Shown: piece by piece, positions 12,449 to 22,374 of the stretch
Layout: the number at the start of each line of letters is the position of its first letter
Numbering within the stretch: the stretch's first letter is position 1
Origin: Rhodamnia argentea
Taxonomy: Eukaryota > Streptophyta > Magnoliopsida > Myrtales > Myrtaceae
Direction: 5' to 3'
Length of the DNA: 64,000 nucleotides
Assembly (NCBI RefSeq): GCF_020921035.1
Contig: NC_063157.1
Span: forward strand, 4,030,001-4,094,000
Program-made: the position numbers and the translations under genes
Notes under the pieces: generated by a model
What the model was told of the DNA's origin: nothing
The model's input: only the letters and a program-made list of their open reading frames with translations
Databases searched by the model: none

Positions 12449-13290
12449 GGATAAGTGCATTAGAAGTGATAAATCTTATTGCGAAAGTACAGTTGAATCC
12501 TAAAACTTTCAAAAAGTGTATTCAAATCATAAAATTTGTCAAATTGATACAATCAAGTCTTTTCGTTAATACCGTCAATCTGTCTAACATATTACTTAGC
12601 ATTTTTAACAATTGTCTCTCTCTTATATGGCATTTTTTTTATTATTTTCTTCAAATCTTATTTATATTAAATTAAAAAACTAAAAAAGGTAAATTTTAAT
12701 TTTAGAAAGCTAAGAAAAAAGGGCGGAGACACAACCGTCGCCGCCTATCGCCGGTCCTAGGCAAGGGCCGGCAACCCTCGCTAGGTCGGGCGAGCCTCGC
12801 CCAAATCCGGGTTGAGGAAATCTAGAGTTGAGTGATGCCAGTCCCAAATAGCAAGGCTTGCTTGGATCTAGATTGAGGAAACTCAAAGCTAGCAACCCCG
12901 ACCCTTGCTTAGGGCTGGGGAGGAGGAACGGCCACCCTCACCTAGGGTCAGCAACCTCCACTGGCCCCTCCAACACTGGGTACGGCAGCCACTCCTTACG
13001 GGTGCGAGGCCCCGCCCTTTCGTTCTTATTCTTTTTTCTAGTTTAGCTTTTAACAATAAATTTTAGCCTTCTTTAATTTTTTTTTACGTAATTTAAATAA
13101 GATTTGAAAAGGAAATAATAATAAAAAATGACATGTCATTAGTTTTCATTAGACAAATTGATGATGTTAATGGAATGATGTGATTACATCAATTTGACAA
13201 GTTTTATGACTTGATTGCACTTTTTGAAAGTTTTAAGACTCAAATGCACTTTCATTATAAGTTTTTGGATTTCTACTGCACTTATCCTTT
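12449..13290. mobile_element. Complete fold-back/TIR element, family A, with GC-rich core
   Basis: The left arm starts ggataagtgcattagaagtg. The reverse complement of the right arm starts ggataagtgcagtagaaatc, then both run through cctaaaactttcaaaaagtg/cttaaaactttcaaaaagtg and caaattgatacaatcaagtc-like phrases. The arms are about 150 bp and the element is about 840 bp. The core at about 12720-13025 is GC-rich (ggcaagggccggcaaccctc, gggcgagcctcgccc) and flanked by A/T runs. Short open frames across the core are composition artefacts. No transposase is encoded. Confidence 0.7.
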
Positions 13291-14140
13291 CTTTTATTGT
13301 ACATTTCTAAATCAATCCACCCACGTGTCTTGCTTTATATTTTTGTATTTTTCTAAGTAAAATATCTTTTGATTGGATATAAATATGAAAGAATCATTTC
13401 AATTTTCTTGAATGTGCTTATCATGTGAAAAATCAAAAGTACGTCAATAAAAGAGAGTATTTCAATATTATTGTCACGATAATATGTACCCTAAGATTAC
13501 TATAACGGGTGTGTATAGAAAGTGTTGTCACATATTATCTCACGTATCAATTTTTTTTTATTTCTCTTAACACCATTAAGTATGAAATGTATAGTCCATC
13601 TATTATTTCGTTTGAATACCAAGGTGAAGCTCATAATTTTGTAGAAGGTAATTTTATTCTCGTACAATTTTTTTATTTTTTATTATCAAGTTAATTCATT
13701 ATATCAAATAAAAGTAAAAAAAAAAAAGAATTGAGTTGATAATGAGTATCAGCCAAAAAGGGAATTGATTTTCTGATAAAATTTAGTTCCCTTCACCAAA
13801 TTAGTGTTTCATTTTATCTTATCGAGTTATACAAATGTCTTTCAATATGTATGCATCATCTTAATTTGCTTTTGTTTTATGCGTTACTCTTTCATTGTAA
13901 TAATAACAAATTATAAGCAAAATAAAATAAATAAAATACCAAGTCATCAACGGAATGTAAAGAGACGGATTCGAGCCCTCGGTACGTAGAACACAATTTT
14001 TTTATCACATCTACTAGAATATGGAAAATCAATACTTATTTTCATAAAGTTACTGGGATTTTCAAAAAACTCATTTAGTAGTAAAAAAATGTTATGACAT
14101 CCTTTTACCTAAAAAAAATAAATTACAAAAATAAGACAAA
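13291..14140. other. AT-rich intergenic DNA
   Basis: Strongly AT-rich sequence with short low-complexity runs. A possible degenerate pol III B-box-like phrase (ggctcgaatccg on the minus strand near 13969-13980) has no A box at the right distance. I see no gene. Confidence 0.5.
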
Positions 14141-14263
14141 AGAGTGGCAGGAATACAAGAAAAGTATCGATCACAACTAAATTCTTACATTGGGCCGTTT
14201 CCAAACACGGGCCCCACCGAAAATTTTGAGGCCCACAGGGTTCAACTAAACCCTGCTCCGTCG

Positions 14264-14301
14264 CCTCTCTCTCTCTCATCTCTCTCTCTCACTCTCTCTC
14301 C
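14264..14301 (+). promoter_or_regulatory. Pyrimidine-rich (CT)n leader of the ribosomal protein gene
   Basis: A run of tctctctct repeats sits 30-70 bases before the L11 start codon. CT-rich tracts near transcription starts are common in plant ribosomal-protein and other housekeeping genes. The role here is inferred from position and composition only. Confidence 0.45.
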
Positions 14302-14330
14302 GCACTCGCTCATCCTCGTCCGCCACCAAC

Positions 14331-14798
14331 ATGTCGACCTTGAAGGAGATCTTGACTCGCCGCCCGGTGGCGGCGACGATCAGGCTCACCGTCCCCGCCG
14401 GCGAAGCTCGGCCGATGCCGCCGGTGGGCCCAGCGCTCGGCCAGTACAGGCTGAACCTGATGGCGTTCTGCAAGGACTTCAACGCCCGGACGCAGAAGTA
14501 CAAGAAGGACACGCCCATGTCCGTCACGGTCACCGCCTTCAAGGACAACACCTTCGAGTTCACCGTCAAGTCGCCGAGCGTCACGTGGTACCTGAAGAAG
14601 GCCGCCGGGATCGAGTCCGGCAGCGGCCGGCCCGGCCACGCGGTCGCGTCCACGATCGGGTTGAAGCACGTCTACGAGATCGCCAAGGTGAAGCAGTCGG
14701 ATCCGTACTGCCAGTACATGTCCCTGGAGTCGATATGTAAGTCCATCATCGGGACTGCTAATTCGATGGGGATTCAGGTTGTGAAGGAGTTGGAGTGA
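14331..14798 (+). CDS. MRPL11: Mitochondrial ribosomal protein L11 (uL11m)
   Basis: A single uninterrupted frame of 155 residues starts at ATG 14331. It has the L11 signature throughout: an N-terminal domain with RLTVPAGEARPMPPVGPALG, then NLMAFCKDFNART and KSPSVTWYLKKAAG, and the C-terminal rRNA-binding part ending in GTANSMGIQVVKELE. The protein binds the GTPase-associated centre of the large-subunit rRNA. The match is to the plant mitochondrial L11 form, which has a short N-terminus without an obvious cleavable presequence. The first ~400 bases are extremely GC-rich, with GC-ending codons, unlike the AT-rich surroundings, and this generates long spurious frames on both strands. The last ~70 bases return to ordinary composition. 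The gene is convergent with the small gene at 15446-16003. Confidence 0.95.
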   Translation: MSTLKEILTRRPVAATIRLTVPAGEARPMPPVGPALGQYRLNLMAFCKDFNARTQKYKKDTPMSVTVTAFKDNTFEFTVKSPSVTWYLKKAAGIESGSGRPGHAVASTIGLKHVYEIAKVKQSDPYCQYMSLESICKSIIGTANSMGIQVVKELE

Positions 14799-15445
14799 GG
14801 CGATTTCGCAGATGGGTTGGCGTAATTACCTTCCCCGTGGTTGCGTTTCTTCTGGAATTCGTTGGTTCAGGTGAATGCCCGACAATCGAGGAGATAGAGA
14901 AATGCGAGCCTCTGTTCGATGCAATTCCTGTTTGACGAATTGGGAAGATTCTATTACATGTTGTCTTCTCTTGATTCCGAGATGTCTTGTCGTTCAGAAG
15001 AATAAAGTCTGATGTTTAACTTAGTATTTGATTCACTGTGCTTCTACTCAAGAAAGCTTCCCTCTTGACCCTCGGATTATTTCACCAAAGGTTCTAGATT
15101 TGGATTAACCTTCGACAAAATCTCTTTCGATTTGTTAATAGCGACAAGAATCCCCTTCTTTAAGAATTGAAAACCAAGGAAAGGGTTCGTTGAATTTTGC
15201 AAAGAACCTTGTTGTACTCAATCATAGTCAAGAAATTACTTGGGGTCATCGAGAAATTCACAAAGAAAATAGCGTGGGACAATATGGAGTACGTATCGGT
15301 TTTGTTCACACTGGGTTTACTATGGGGATGAAACTCAGGTCCTATAATTGTAAAGCAAAGATGAATCTGCAACCCTTACAAACAGCAAATGACATGGGAG
15401 GACCGCTACACAAAGACTAGTTCCTTGATTCGGGAATCGTATTGA

Positions 15446-16003
15446 TCATTTAGTTCTATGTGCAGTTGGTACATTGTTTCTCGACGAGCTGTTCATGACT
15501 CGGTGCAGTCTCCGAGCCAGTTCTTCGTCCGTCTTGCAATTTGAAATCAGCCTGTTCCTTTTGTACAGTGAGTGAACTGGAACGCGCTTCTTCAGCTTGT
15601 TCCTCTTGAGAGACATCTGTTTGTGATTTGCCTCGTTGGAGAAAGATGCCACTAGATCCAAAGCGCTCTTGGCTGCAGCAACTGCCTTAGCTGCAATGGC
15701 CGCCTTCTCTTCAGCAGCTGCTCTAGCAGCTTTTGCAATCTTGGCTGCGGCTAAAGCCGCCGATTTTGAGGCCTCCACGATTTCCTCCGGTGAAAGGTTT
15801 GGATTGCTATGAACACCTAATAAACTGTTCAGATGGGCATCAAATGCACTCAATGACGATGAAGGAGGCACGGCAGTTGAAGAAACATGCAAGGCCCCCT
15901 TGGCATCTGAGTTCTGTTTCTTTAGCCCGGCAAGCAAACGCTTCCGAGGAGGCAATAATACATCAGCATCCGCTTGCTCAACATGACATCCATTAGCTTC
16001 CAT
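15446..16003 (-). CDS. Uncharacterised plant protein with alanine-rich helix
   Basis: The single coding exon gives 185 residues from ATG 16003. An in-frame extension upstream has no ATG. I do not recognise a named domain. What can be seen: a basic N-terminal motif LPPRKRLLAGLKKQ (about 16-29), a Ser-rich linker, a 'LSPEEIVEASKSAALAAAK' segment leading into a long Ala/Lys/Glu helix (about 75-112) likely to form a coiled coil, then a very basic stretch (LKRNKLKKRVPVHSLYKRNR), consistent with nuclear localisation. From memory, a gene annotated 'PHD finger-like' (At4g35510) sits in the equivalent place in Arabidopsis, but no PHD zinc ligands are visible here. A 5' untranslated exon ends at 16732 (acag|gtaatt) with an acceptor just before the ATG, so the gene has an intron in its leader. 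Confidence 0.75.
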   Translation of the reverse strand: MEANGCHVEQADADVLLPPRKRLLAGLKKQNSDAKGALHVSSTAVPPSSSLSAFDAHLNSLLGVHSNPNLSPEEIVEASKSAALAAAKIAKAARAAAEEKAAIAAKAVAAAKSALDLVASFSNEANHKQMSLKRNKLKKRVPVHSLYKRNRLISNCKTDEELARRLHRVMNSSSRNNVPTAHRTK

Positions 16004-16990
16004 GGCTCCTCCTTTAGTCAAACGATCTAAACTCGGATAATGGGAACTCCCTATGTTGATGAGACGGCTGCTCCATCCACATTAGTGCTGTAACCAATGA
16101 CATCGAGATCCAAACCTTTCAGAGCATTCAGCCAAACAAACAAGTCATGTGGTCTGATCTATGTATTGCAAATCCAGCACAAAATTTAGTCACATTTCCA
16201 GATTAAGTGCAGTTCCCAGACAAGAACTCAGTTGCTATCAAGCCAGATCACATAACTGCAGAGCTGATGATTATTGAAAATGTGTCTCTGTCGTTATCAT
16301 TTTACGCCAGGGCAAAGAATTATCATGAAAAACAATCAACAGATACCAAATTCACCTCACTCATCGAGCTCGGGCTTGGATTTGCAATTTACTTCCGAGA
16401 GACTCGACAAGAACATGCGAGAGACATGAATGTCCTCTTTCGCATCATCTCATTGAACTTCTCCAACACAAACCAGACTCGGAACTAATAGACAATCCAT
16501 GAAACCTGCAGAACAAGAACAGATGGTCCCAAAACGCGTAGCTTGGGCGCCAAATCGGCCTCTAATTCCCCTACATCTCCAAGAACACGGGCATAGACAG
16601 CGGATTCAATCGAAACTAGCAACGATCAAGACAAAAGGGAGCTAGACACGACAGAATCAAGCTGATCCAACACAATTCACACGTGGGGAATTTGCGATGA
16701 GATCGAGGGACACTAGGAGGACCTCAATTACCTGTCTCAGTTTTCCCTACCCACTATGAAGGGAAGACGTTAAACGGACGCCGAGGAACATCAGGACGGG
16801 CAAGCGATTAGGGTTTTGAGGCTGCAGATGCAGAGAGAGAGATGGTGGTTCTTGTTGGGGGGAGGAAATGGAGATCTTCTCCTTTTGTTTGGTTCAATGC
16901 GTGATGAAATTCTTGGGGTTTCTTGGGTAATTGCAAAATGACAAAAAGCTGAATTTATATTGGTTCTATTTCTAGAAATGGAAACCCTAT
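16004..16990 (-). other. 5' leader with intron and promoter-proximal region of the alanine-rich gene
   Basis: On the minus strand a leader exon (about 16850-16732) containing aaaaccctaatcgc ends in gagacag|gtaattg. The intron runs to one of two plausible acceptors near 16032-16056 (gtttag or acatag). The frame at 16207-16488 falls in this intron and is not considered coding. Confidence 0.5.
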
Positions 16991-16999
16991 TGTGCAAAT

Positions 17000-18096
17000 C
17001 CCAAAAACTTGCTCAATTTAGGATTTTTTTTTTAGGTGGGCAATTCTTTTATTTTACTTCCAATCTTTAAAACTTTAAATTTGTCTAGTTAAATCTTTCA
17101 ATTCGCGTGGATTTGTCTGATGAAGTCTCACCGACACTAATTTCAATAGTTCGAGTGAACATGAGCGTCGCGTGATACCGAACCGGAAAAAGTTAATCTT
17201 TGTGGACACATGGCCATGAAAAATGACCTTCATATATTTGCCTATGTAGACAAGCCGCCGTGGGAAGCTTTTTCTGCGTCATTTTAGAATCTGATATGTC
17301 CACTAATCGGATTTGATGATAGAGGGATTTGATGAGTTTAAGGACATGTGATGGATCAAATTGGACATTCAAGAGGCAATCCCAAGGAACTGTGGTGATT
17401 AGCCCCGTGAGGTTGAAAATTATTTCGTATGTTATTCAGAATGTAACAAGACTTGTGATGGAGGTGCTCATTGAGTGGATTTGGGCAAACTAGGTCCTCA
17501 CATTACTTATCAAAGATGAACGGAGCTAGGATCAAGCTAGGTTGAGCTTTTTCTATACCTAAATGAGATTGCATAAGCCCACTCAAATTGGCTTTCAAGC
17601 ACGATTTATGTCGGGCGAGCATGTAGACCCTTTGTGTCTGATTTGTTGGCGAGGAGTTAAAAACCACCGGGTCCCAAGATTTGAATCCACCCTTCATCTA
17701 CTGTAAACGTGTAAGCATAGTAGGAAAGAGACCAACCCATTAAAATGTGACACTCCGCATGATGTTTATATTGTATATATGGCGGTTTAAAATTAGCATC
17801 TTGAAGTCCCAAGATTTGACCCCAAACGGGTCGAGTCAAAACCCGGCGAATTGATTGGATTGAGGAGAAGGGAAGGAAATGCCAATATTAAGTATTTACT
17901 TATGAAATTATGTCCCTCCCACCTTTTTTTTTTTTTTTTTTTTCCGTTTTAGTTCCAACCCTCTCACCTTAAATTGCCAAATGAATTATCGTGATTTGAT
18001 AGTAATGATTCGTCTCCCGTCAATGGCATTGCAAATTTCAATATGCAAAGTCGCTTGAAAATATATCGGGTGATATAAGGAAGTTTAAATTCGACC

Positions 18097-18129
<33 letters not shown>
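17000..18129. other. Intergenic DNA with a (TA)n microsatellite
   Basis: No gene is visible. A T-run lies at about 17923-17943 and a (ta)n microsatellite at about 18102-18132, immediately before a fold-back element. Otherwise this is unannotated AT-rich DNA between two divergently transcribed genes. Confidence 0.5.
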
Positions 18130-18135
<6 letters not shown>

Positions 18136-18490
18136 AAATTCTAAAATTTGTTACGAAAATACAATTAAGTTTTCAAGTTTTTAATAAGTGTAATCAAGTT
18201 CTCAAACTTATAATAAAGTGTAATTGAGTGCTAAGACTTTTAAAATATGCAATCAAGTTTTAAAATTTTTAAAATTGATAAAATTAAGTCCTTTTATTGA
18301 TTGCACTTTTTGAAAATTTTAGAATTTCACTGCATTCTTGTAATAAATTTTAAGATTGGATTGCACCTTTTAAAAATTAGGACTCAATTACACTTTCATA
18401 ATAAACTTTAAAAATTAATTATATTTTATGAAAATTTTAAGACTTAATTACTCTCCCGAAATAAGTTTTAGCACATCTAGCTCTGGGGAC
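18130..18490. mobile_element. Compact fold-back element, family A, lacking the GC core
   Basis: The left half has aattaagttttcaagttttt and caagttctcaaacttataat. The right half carries the complementary phrases (ttgcactttttgaaaatttt, actttcataataaacttta). It therefore folds back on itself like the element at 12449-13290 but has only a few bases between the arms. It may be a core-less derivative or a nested degenerate copy. Confidence 0.5.
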
Positions 18491-18861
18491 TTATCCGACA
18501 ACGAATGAAGTATTTATTGTCGGTTTCTCCGATTCAGTTAAGAGCGGCACCTGGCGGGAGGCGGGAGATGCAGCGCGACCGCCATTTTCCTTCTGCATTT
18601 TGGGTTTCGAAACCCACACTCCTGAAACCACCACTATGAGAAAGTCGTGCCTGATTCGTCTCCAATCTCGGTATAGAGGGTCGATCGAAACCCTATAATC
18701 GCATCATTATCATCATCAAGACCCCTGAATCTGATTCGTCTAGAAAACGCACAATCGACCCATTTTTTTTTCCCTTCAAGAATTCGCGATTGGGAGCAAA
18801 ATCTCAACTTGGCATTTGGGTCGATGTAAGAATGCCGTAATTGGCGTTGTCGTCTTCACAG

Positions 18862-18950
18862 GTATGATGATCTTCGGACGTTATGATTGTTGAGCTGTTG
18901 GGGAGAATCGTTGTGGTGTTTAATCAGTTCTGTTGGTTGACTTTTGTCAG
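18862..18950 (+). other. Intron in the MLH3 5' leader
   Basis: The donor cttcacag|gtatgatg at 18861/18862 and the acceptor ttttgtcag at 18950 flank an 89-base intron in the untranslated leader. The coding start follows 11 bases after the acceptor. Confidence 0.6.
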
Positions 18951-18961
18951 CTTGAAGACTC

Positions 18962-21900
18962 ATGAGTGAGGTGAAGCCCCTGTCCCATACTGTTCACAGT
19001 TCGATGCGTTCTGGGGTGGTTTTGTTCGACTTGACGAGCGTGGTTGAAGAGCTAGTCTTTAACAGCGTGGATGCTGGTGCCAAGAAGGTATATTTGCTTC
19101 TCTCGGAAGTCTCTAGAGGTAGACCCTCTGGGTGTGCCGATGAGTCCTCCTCCGAAGTGAGCAGAGGTTCTGCGGAACCTGTTTATTAGAGAGGAGTAGA
19201 TCGTAGGTTTGGATTATAAAATTTCGGAATGTCTGTGTTACCAAGTGTTGCCACTCTGCGACTGATTCCAAACCGGGTCGGAACCCAACCTGGAGGTCGT
19301 TCCACAGGTTTTGCGAGATTCCAAGGAATCCCAAGATGGGTTTTAGATTCTGAATGTAAAGAAGCAATCCTAGTCCTAGGGTAGGGCCAGTTTCCCACCA
19401 TTCTGTAATCACTCGTTACTAGCACTAGTTCAAAATATCTTTACCCACAAGCTCTTGTTTTTTCTTCTACCTCGCATCTAGGATGGGGCGTGAAATGGAC
19501 ATAGTTGTCCATGACTGGTTCTAATTTTGTTTTTTTTCCCCTTCTTTTGATGTAGTGAATTTGTACGTATTTCGTGCTATCAACCTGACTTGAAAAGGCA
19601 GAGTGTTGCATGTAGTTGCATTTGACCTTGGGTTACCTGAACGAGGACATATCCTTTGTGTCCATGGCATAGTAAAAGGGAAGAAGGAAAAAGTCAAAGC
19701 TGAACTCAGTATTGAATAGCTGGTGCATTTTAATGGTTCCCTTATATATGAGGAAATCGAACTGGTTATTCTGCACGCGATGACTGGGATGGTGATAATC
19801 GCATTTTGAAGAGGAATTCATTAGTGACTATGATAGCTTGATCAGTACAATGAAGATTGTGTTTGTTTTGTTCCTGCTGTGATGATGTGATGATGATGAT
19901 GATTCATCAAATAATTAAGGGAGACTACATTTTCTACTAAATTAGTTAGCTTGTTCCAAATACCTGGATGGGATAGACTACCAATCTGTAACTCTCTACG
20001 ATTGTAATCATGTTGAAGTGTGTGATCTACTTAGTGTCATTCTTGTGTTTACATGCATATATTCCTTGAGAGGGGCTCGTATATTGAGAATGAGAATTTA
20101 GTCCCAGAAAAGAAGTAGTAGAAGTAATGATAGCATGAAATAGATTTGGTTGCAGAACCCTTTGTCCGTGTGAATGCGTTTTTCCATTGGTTGTATAGCA
20201 TATAAAGGTATTTCTGAGTTGGAAGCTGATATTTAACATTATGCACCGTTCCAGGTATCAGTTTTTGTGGGTATCAGCAACTGTTTTGTGAAAGTGGTTG
20301 ATGATGGTTAGTAGTGATTTCCTCTTTTGATTTGAATCTGTATATCACAGTCTTACCCAATTTATTTTGCTTTTTAATTGATGCACCTGTAGGATCTGGC
20401 ATTACTCGGGATGGCTTGGTGTTATTGGGAGAAAGATATGGTGAGCTATTCATTACTTTCCTGTGGATTTCACATTAATTTGAATGGTCTATGCATGTCA
20501 ACAGGTCTGCATCATTTGCATACTGTCAACCCAATCTAGGAGTCTTCCTTTTGCATTTTACAAGTACCGGTGCAAAATGTTCATCAATGTGGGGCAGATG
20601 TTAGTATGTACTTCCATTGAATATTGGTGTTTTATTTTGCTAATTTCATGGTTACCAACTTGAATTTTGCTCTTATTGAGCTTAATCTCTCTCATAGGCC
20701 AAGATAGAATATTTGCTATTACAACAAAATAATCCATTTCATTATATTCTTTTATCAACCTTAAGTACCAATATCAGAATTAATACACCAGCTGTGGGTC
20801 TTTTGATTACTTTGCCCGCTCGACAAATTTGTCAGAAGTAAGTACAGGATGAACAGTGATATCTGGATATCAAGATTGGGTATACTGGCTTTTATCTGGA
20901 GCCTTAGTAGCTAGAATTGATGTAGCTGAGTGCTGTAGGTAACCTGCATGAAGAGGGCCTTCTAGAGGTGAGAGATAGAAATATATGTTGGGTCAGTGCA
21001 TTTTCTGCTTTCGAATTGTATTAGCCAGCCTTTTAGATTTGTGTTTGATGTGTATGATTTGCTTTTAGCAACATCCAAAGATCGTCAACTCGATGACATT
21101 GACTCTTGTTCTGGGAGCTTTGGTTCTCGAGGAGAAGCGCTGGCTTCGATTTCTGATATCGCAGTATTGGAGATTACAACAAAAGCTCCTGGAAAACCAA
21201 ATGGATACCGCAAGGTTTTAAAGGTACTGATTACTCATCATTGGATTAAATGTGGTACTTTGCAAGGATGCTACCTATTTCCTTCTTGTTTGTTGAAGAT
21301 TAATTTTTTTTTTTTACTTTCTTGTTTTAGGGATGCAAGTGTTTGCATCTTGGAATTGATGACGACAGAAAAGATGCAGGCACATCAGGTAAGGCATTAC
21401 TTGGTAAGGTGGCTTTGCCATCAGATAAGAAAGTAGGAGGATGGGCGCCTTCCTTGTAAGCAGAAATCACATGGAACGTACTTCCTCGTTAATGTTATTT
21501 TGGGATGCTAGAAATAGACCAATATAATGGGGATTTAGACTACCCGGCTTCCATTTGCATTTGACAGACCTCATCGATCATAGGCTTCAATACTATGTTG
21601 AACAATTGCCAAACTACATGGCCTCCCTAGAAGAAGTTAAATTTTGATTGGCAATGGAACCCCTTTTAATTGACTTGCAATTCTACTTGCATTTGTTGCT
21701 TAATTCTCATTTGCGTGCACATAGGATAAAACACCAGATTTTGTCTGCTTAAGTATATTGTCTGAGCTGTTTGATTATATTCAGATTTCACTCTGATTCA
21801 TCTTGGCTCCTTGCAGTTGTAGTACGTGATGTATTTTACAATCAACCTATTCGGAGGAAGTCTATACAATCGAGGTTTCAACTTCACTTCTCCTTTAGTT

Positions 21901-22339
21901 CTTTCAGTGTATTTAATAGAAACAGAATGGCCTCGTAAGGTATATGATTTCGGTGATGTTACCATCTGCCTGATGAAACTTTAATTTCCTCTACAAACTA
22001 AAAGTCCCAAGAAGGTCTTGGAGTCCATCAAGAAGTCTGTTTTCCATACTGCTATTGTTCACTCAGAGATCTCTTTCCAAGTTGTTGATATTGAAAGGTG
22101 CATTTCTATCAGATAGATCACTTTTATCATGTGAGATCATCTTGTCCTCACATGATTTTGAAAAATTACAGTGACGATCAGTTGCTTTGCACGCGTGCTT
22201 CCACCACCCCTCTGTCAACGTTGAGAAGCTTTTTTGGAAATGAGGTTGTTAGCATTCTTCATGAATTCAATGCTCGTGAAGGAGCATTGGAGCTTACGGG
22301 TTACTTGTCTGGTCCATGTGAGGCTTTTGCTATTAAGGT

Positions 22340-22374
<35 letters not shown>

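Noticed and set aside
14144-14740. 198-codon ORF overlapping MRPL11 in another frame, and 119-125-codon ORFs on the opposite strand
   Set aside because: They arise from the GC-rich codon bias of the true L11 frame. Their composition is repetitive and they match no family, whereas the L11 frame has the complete family signature.
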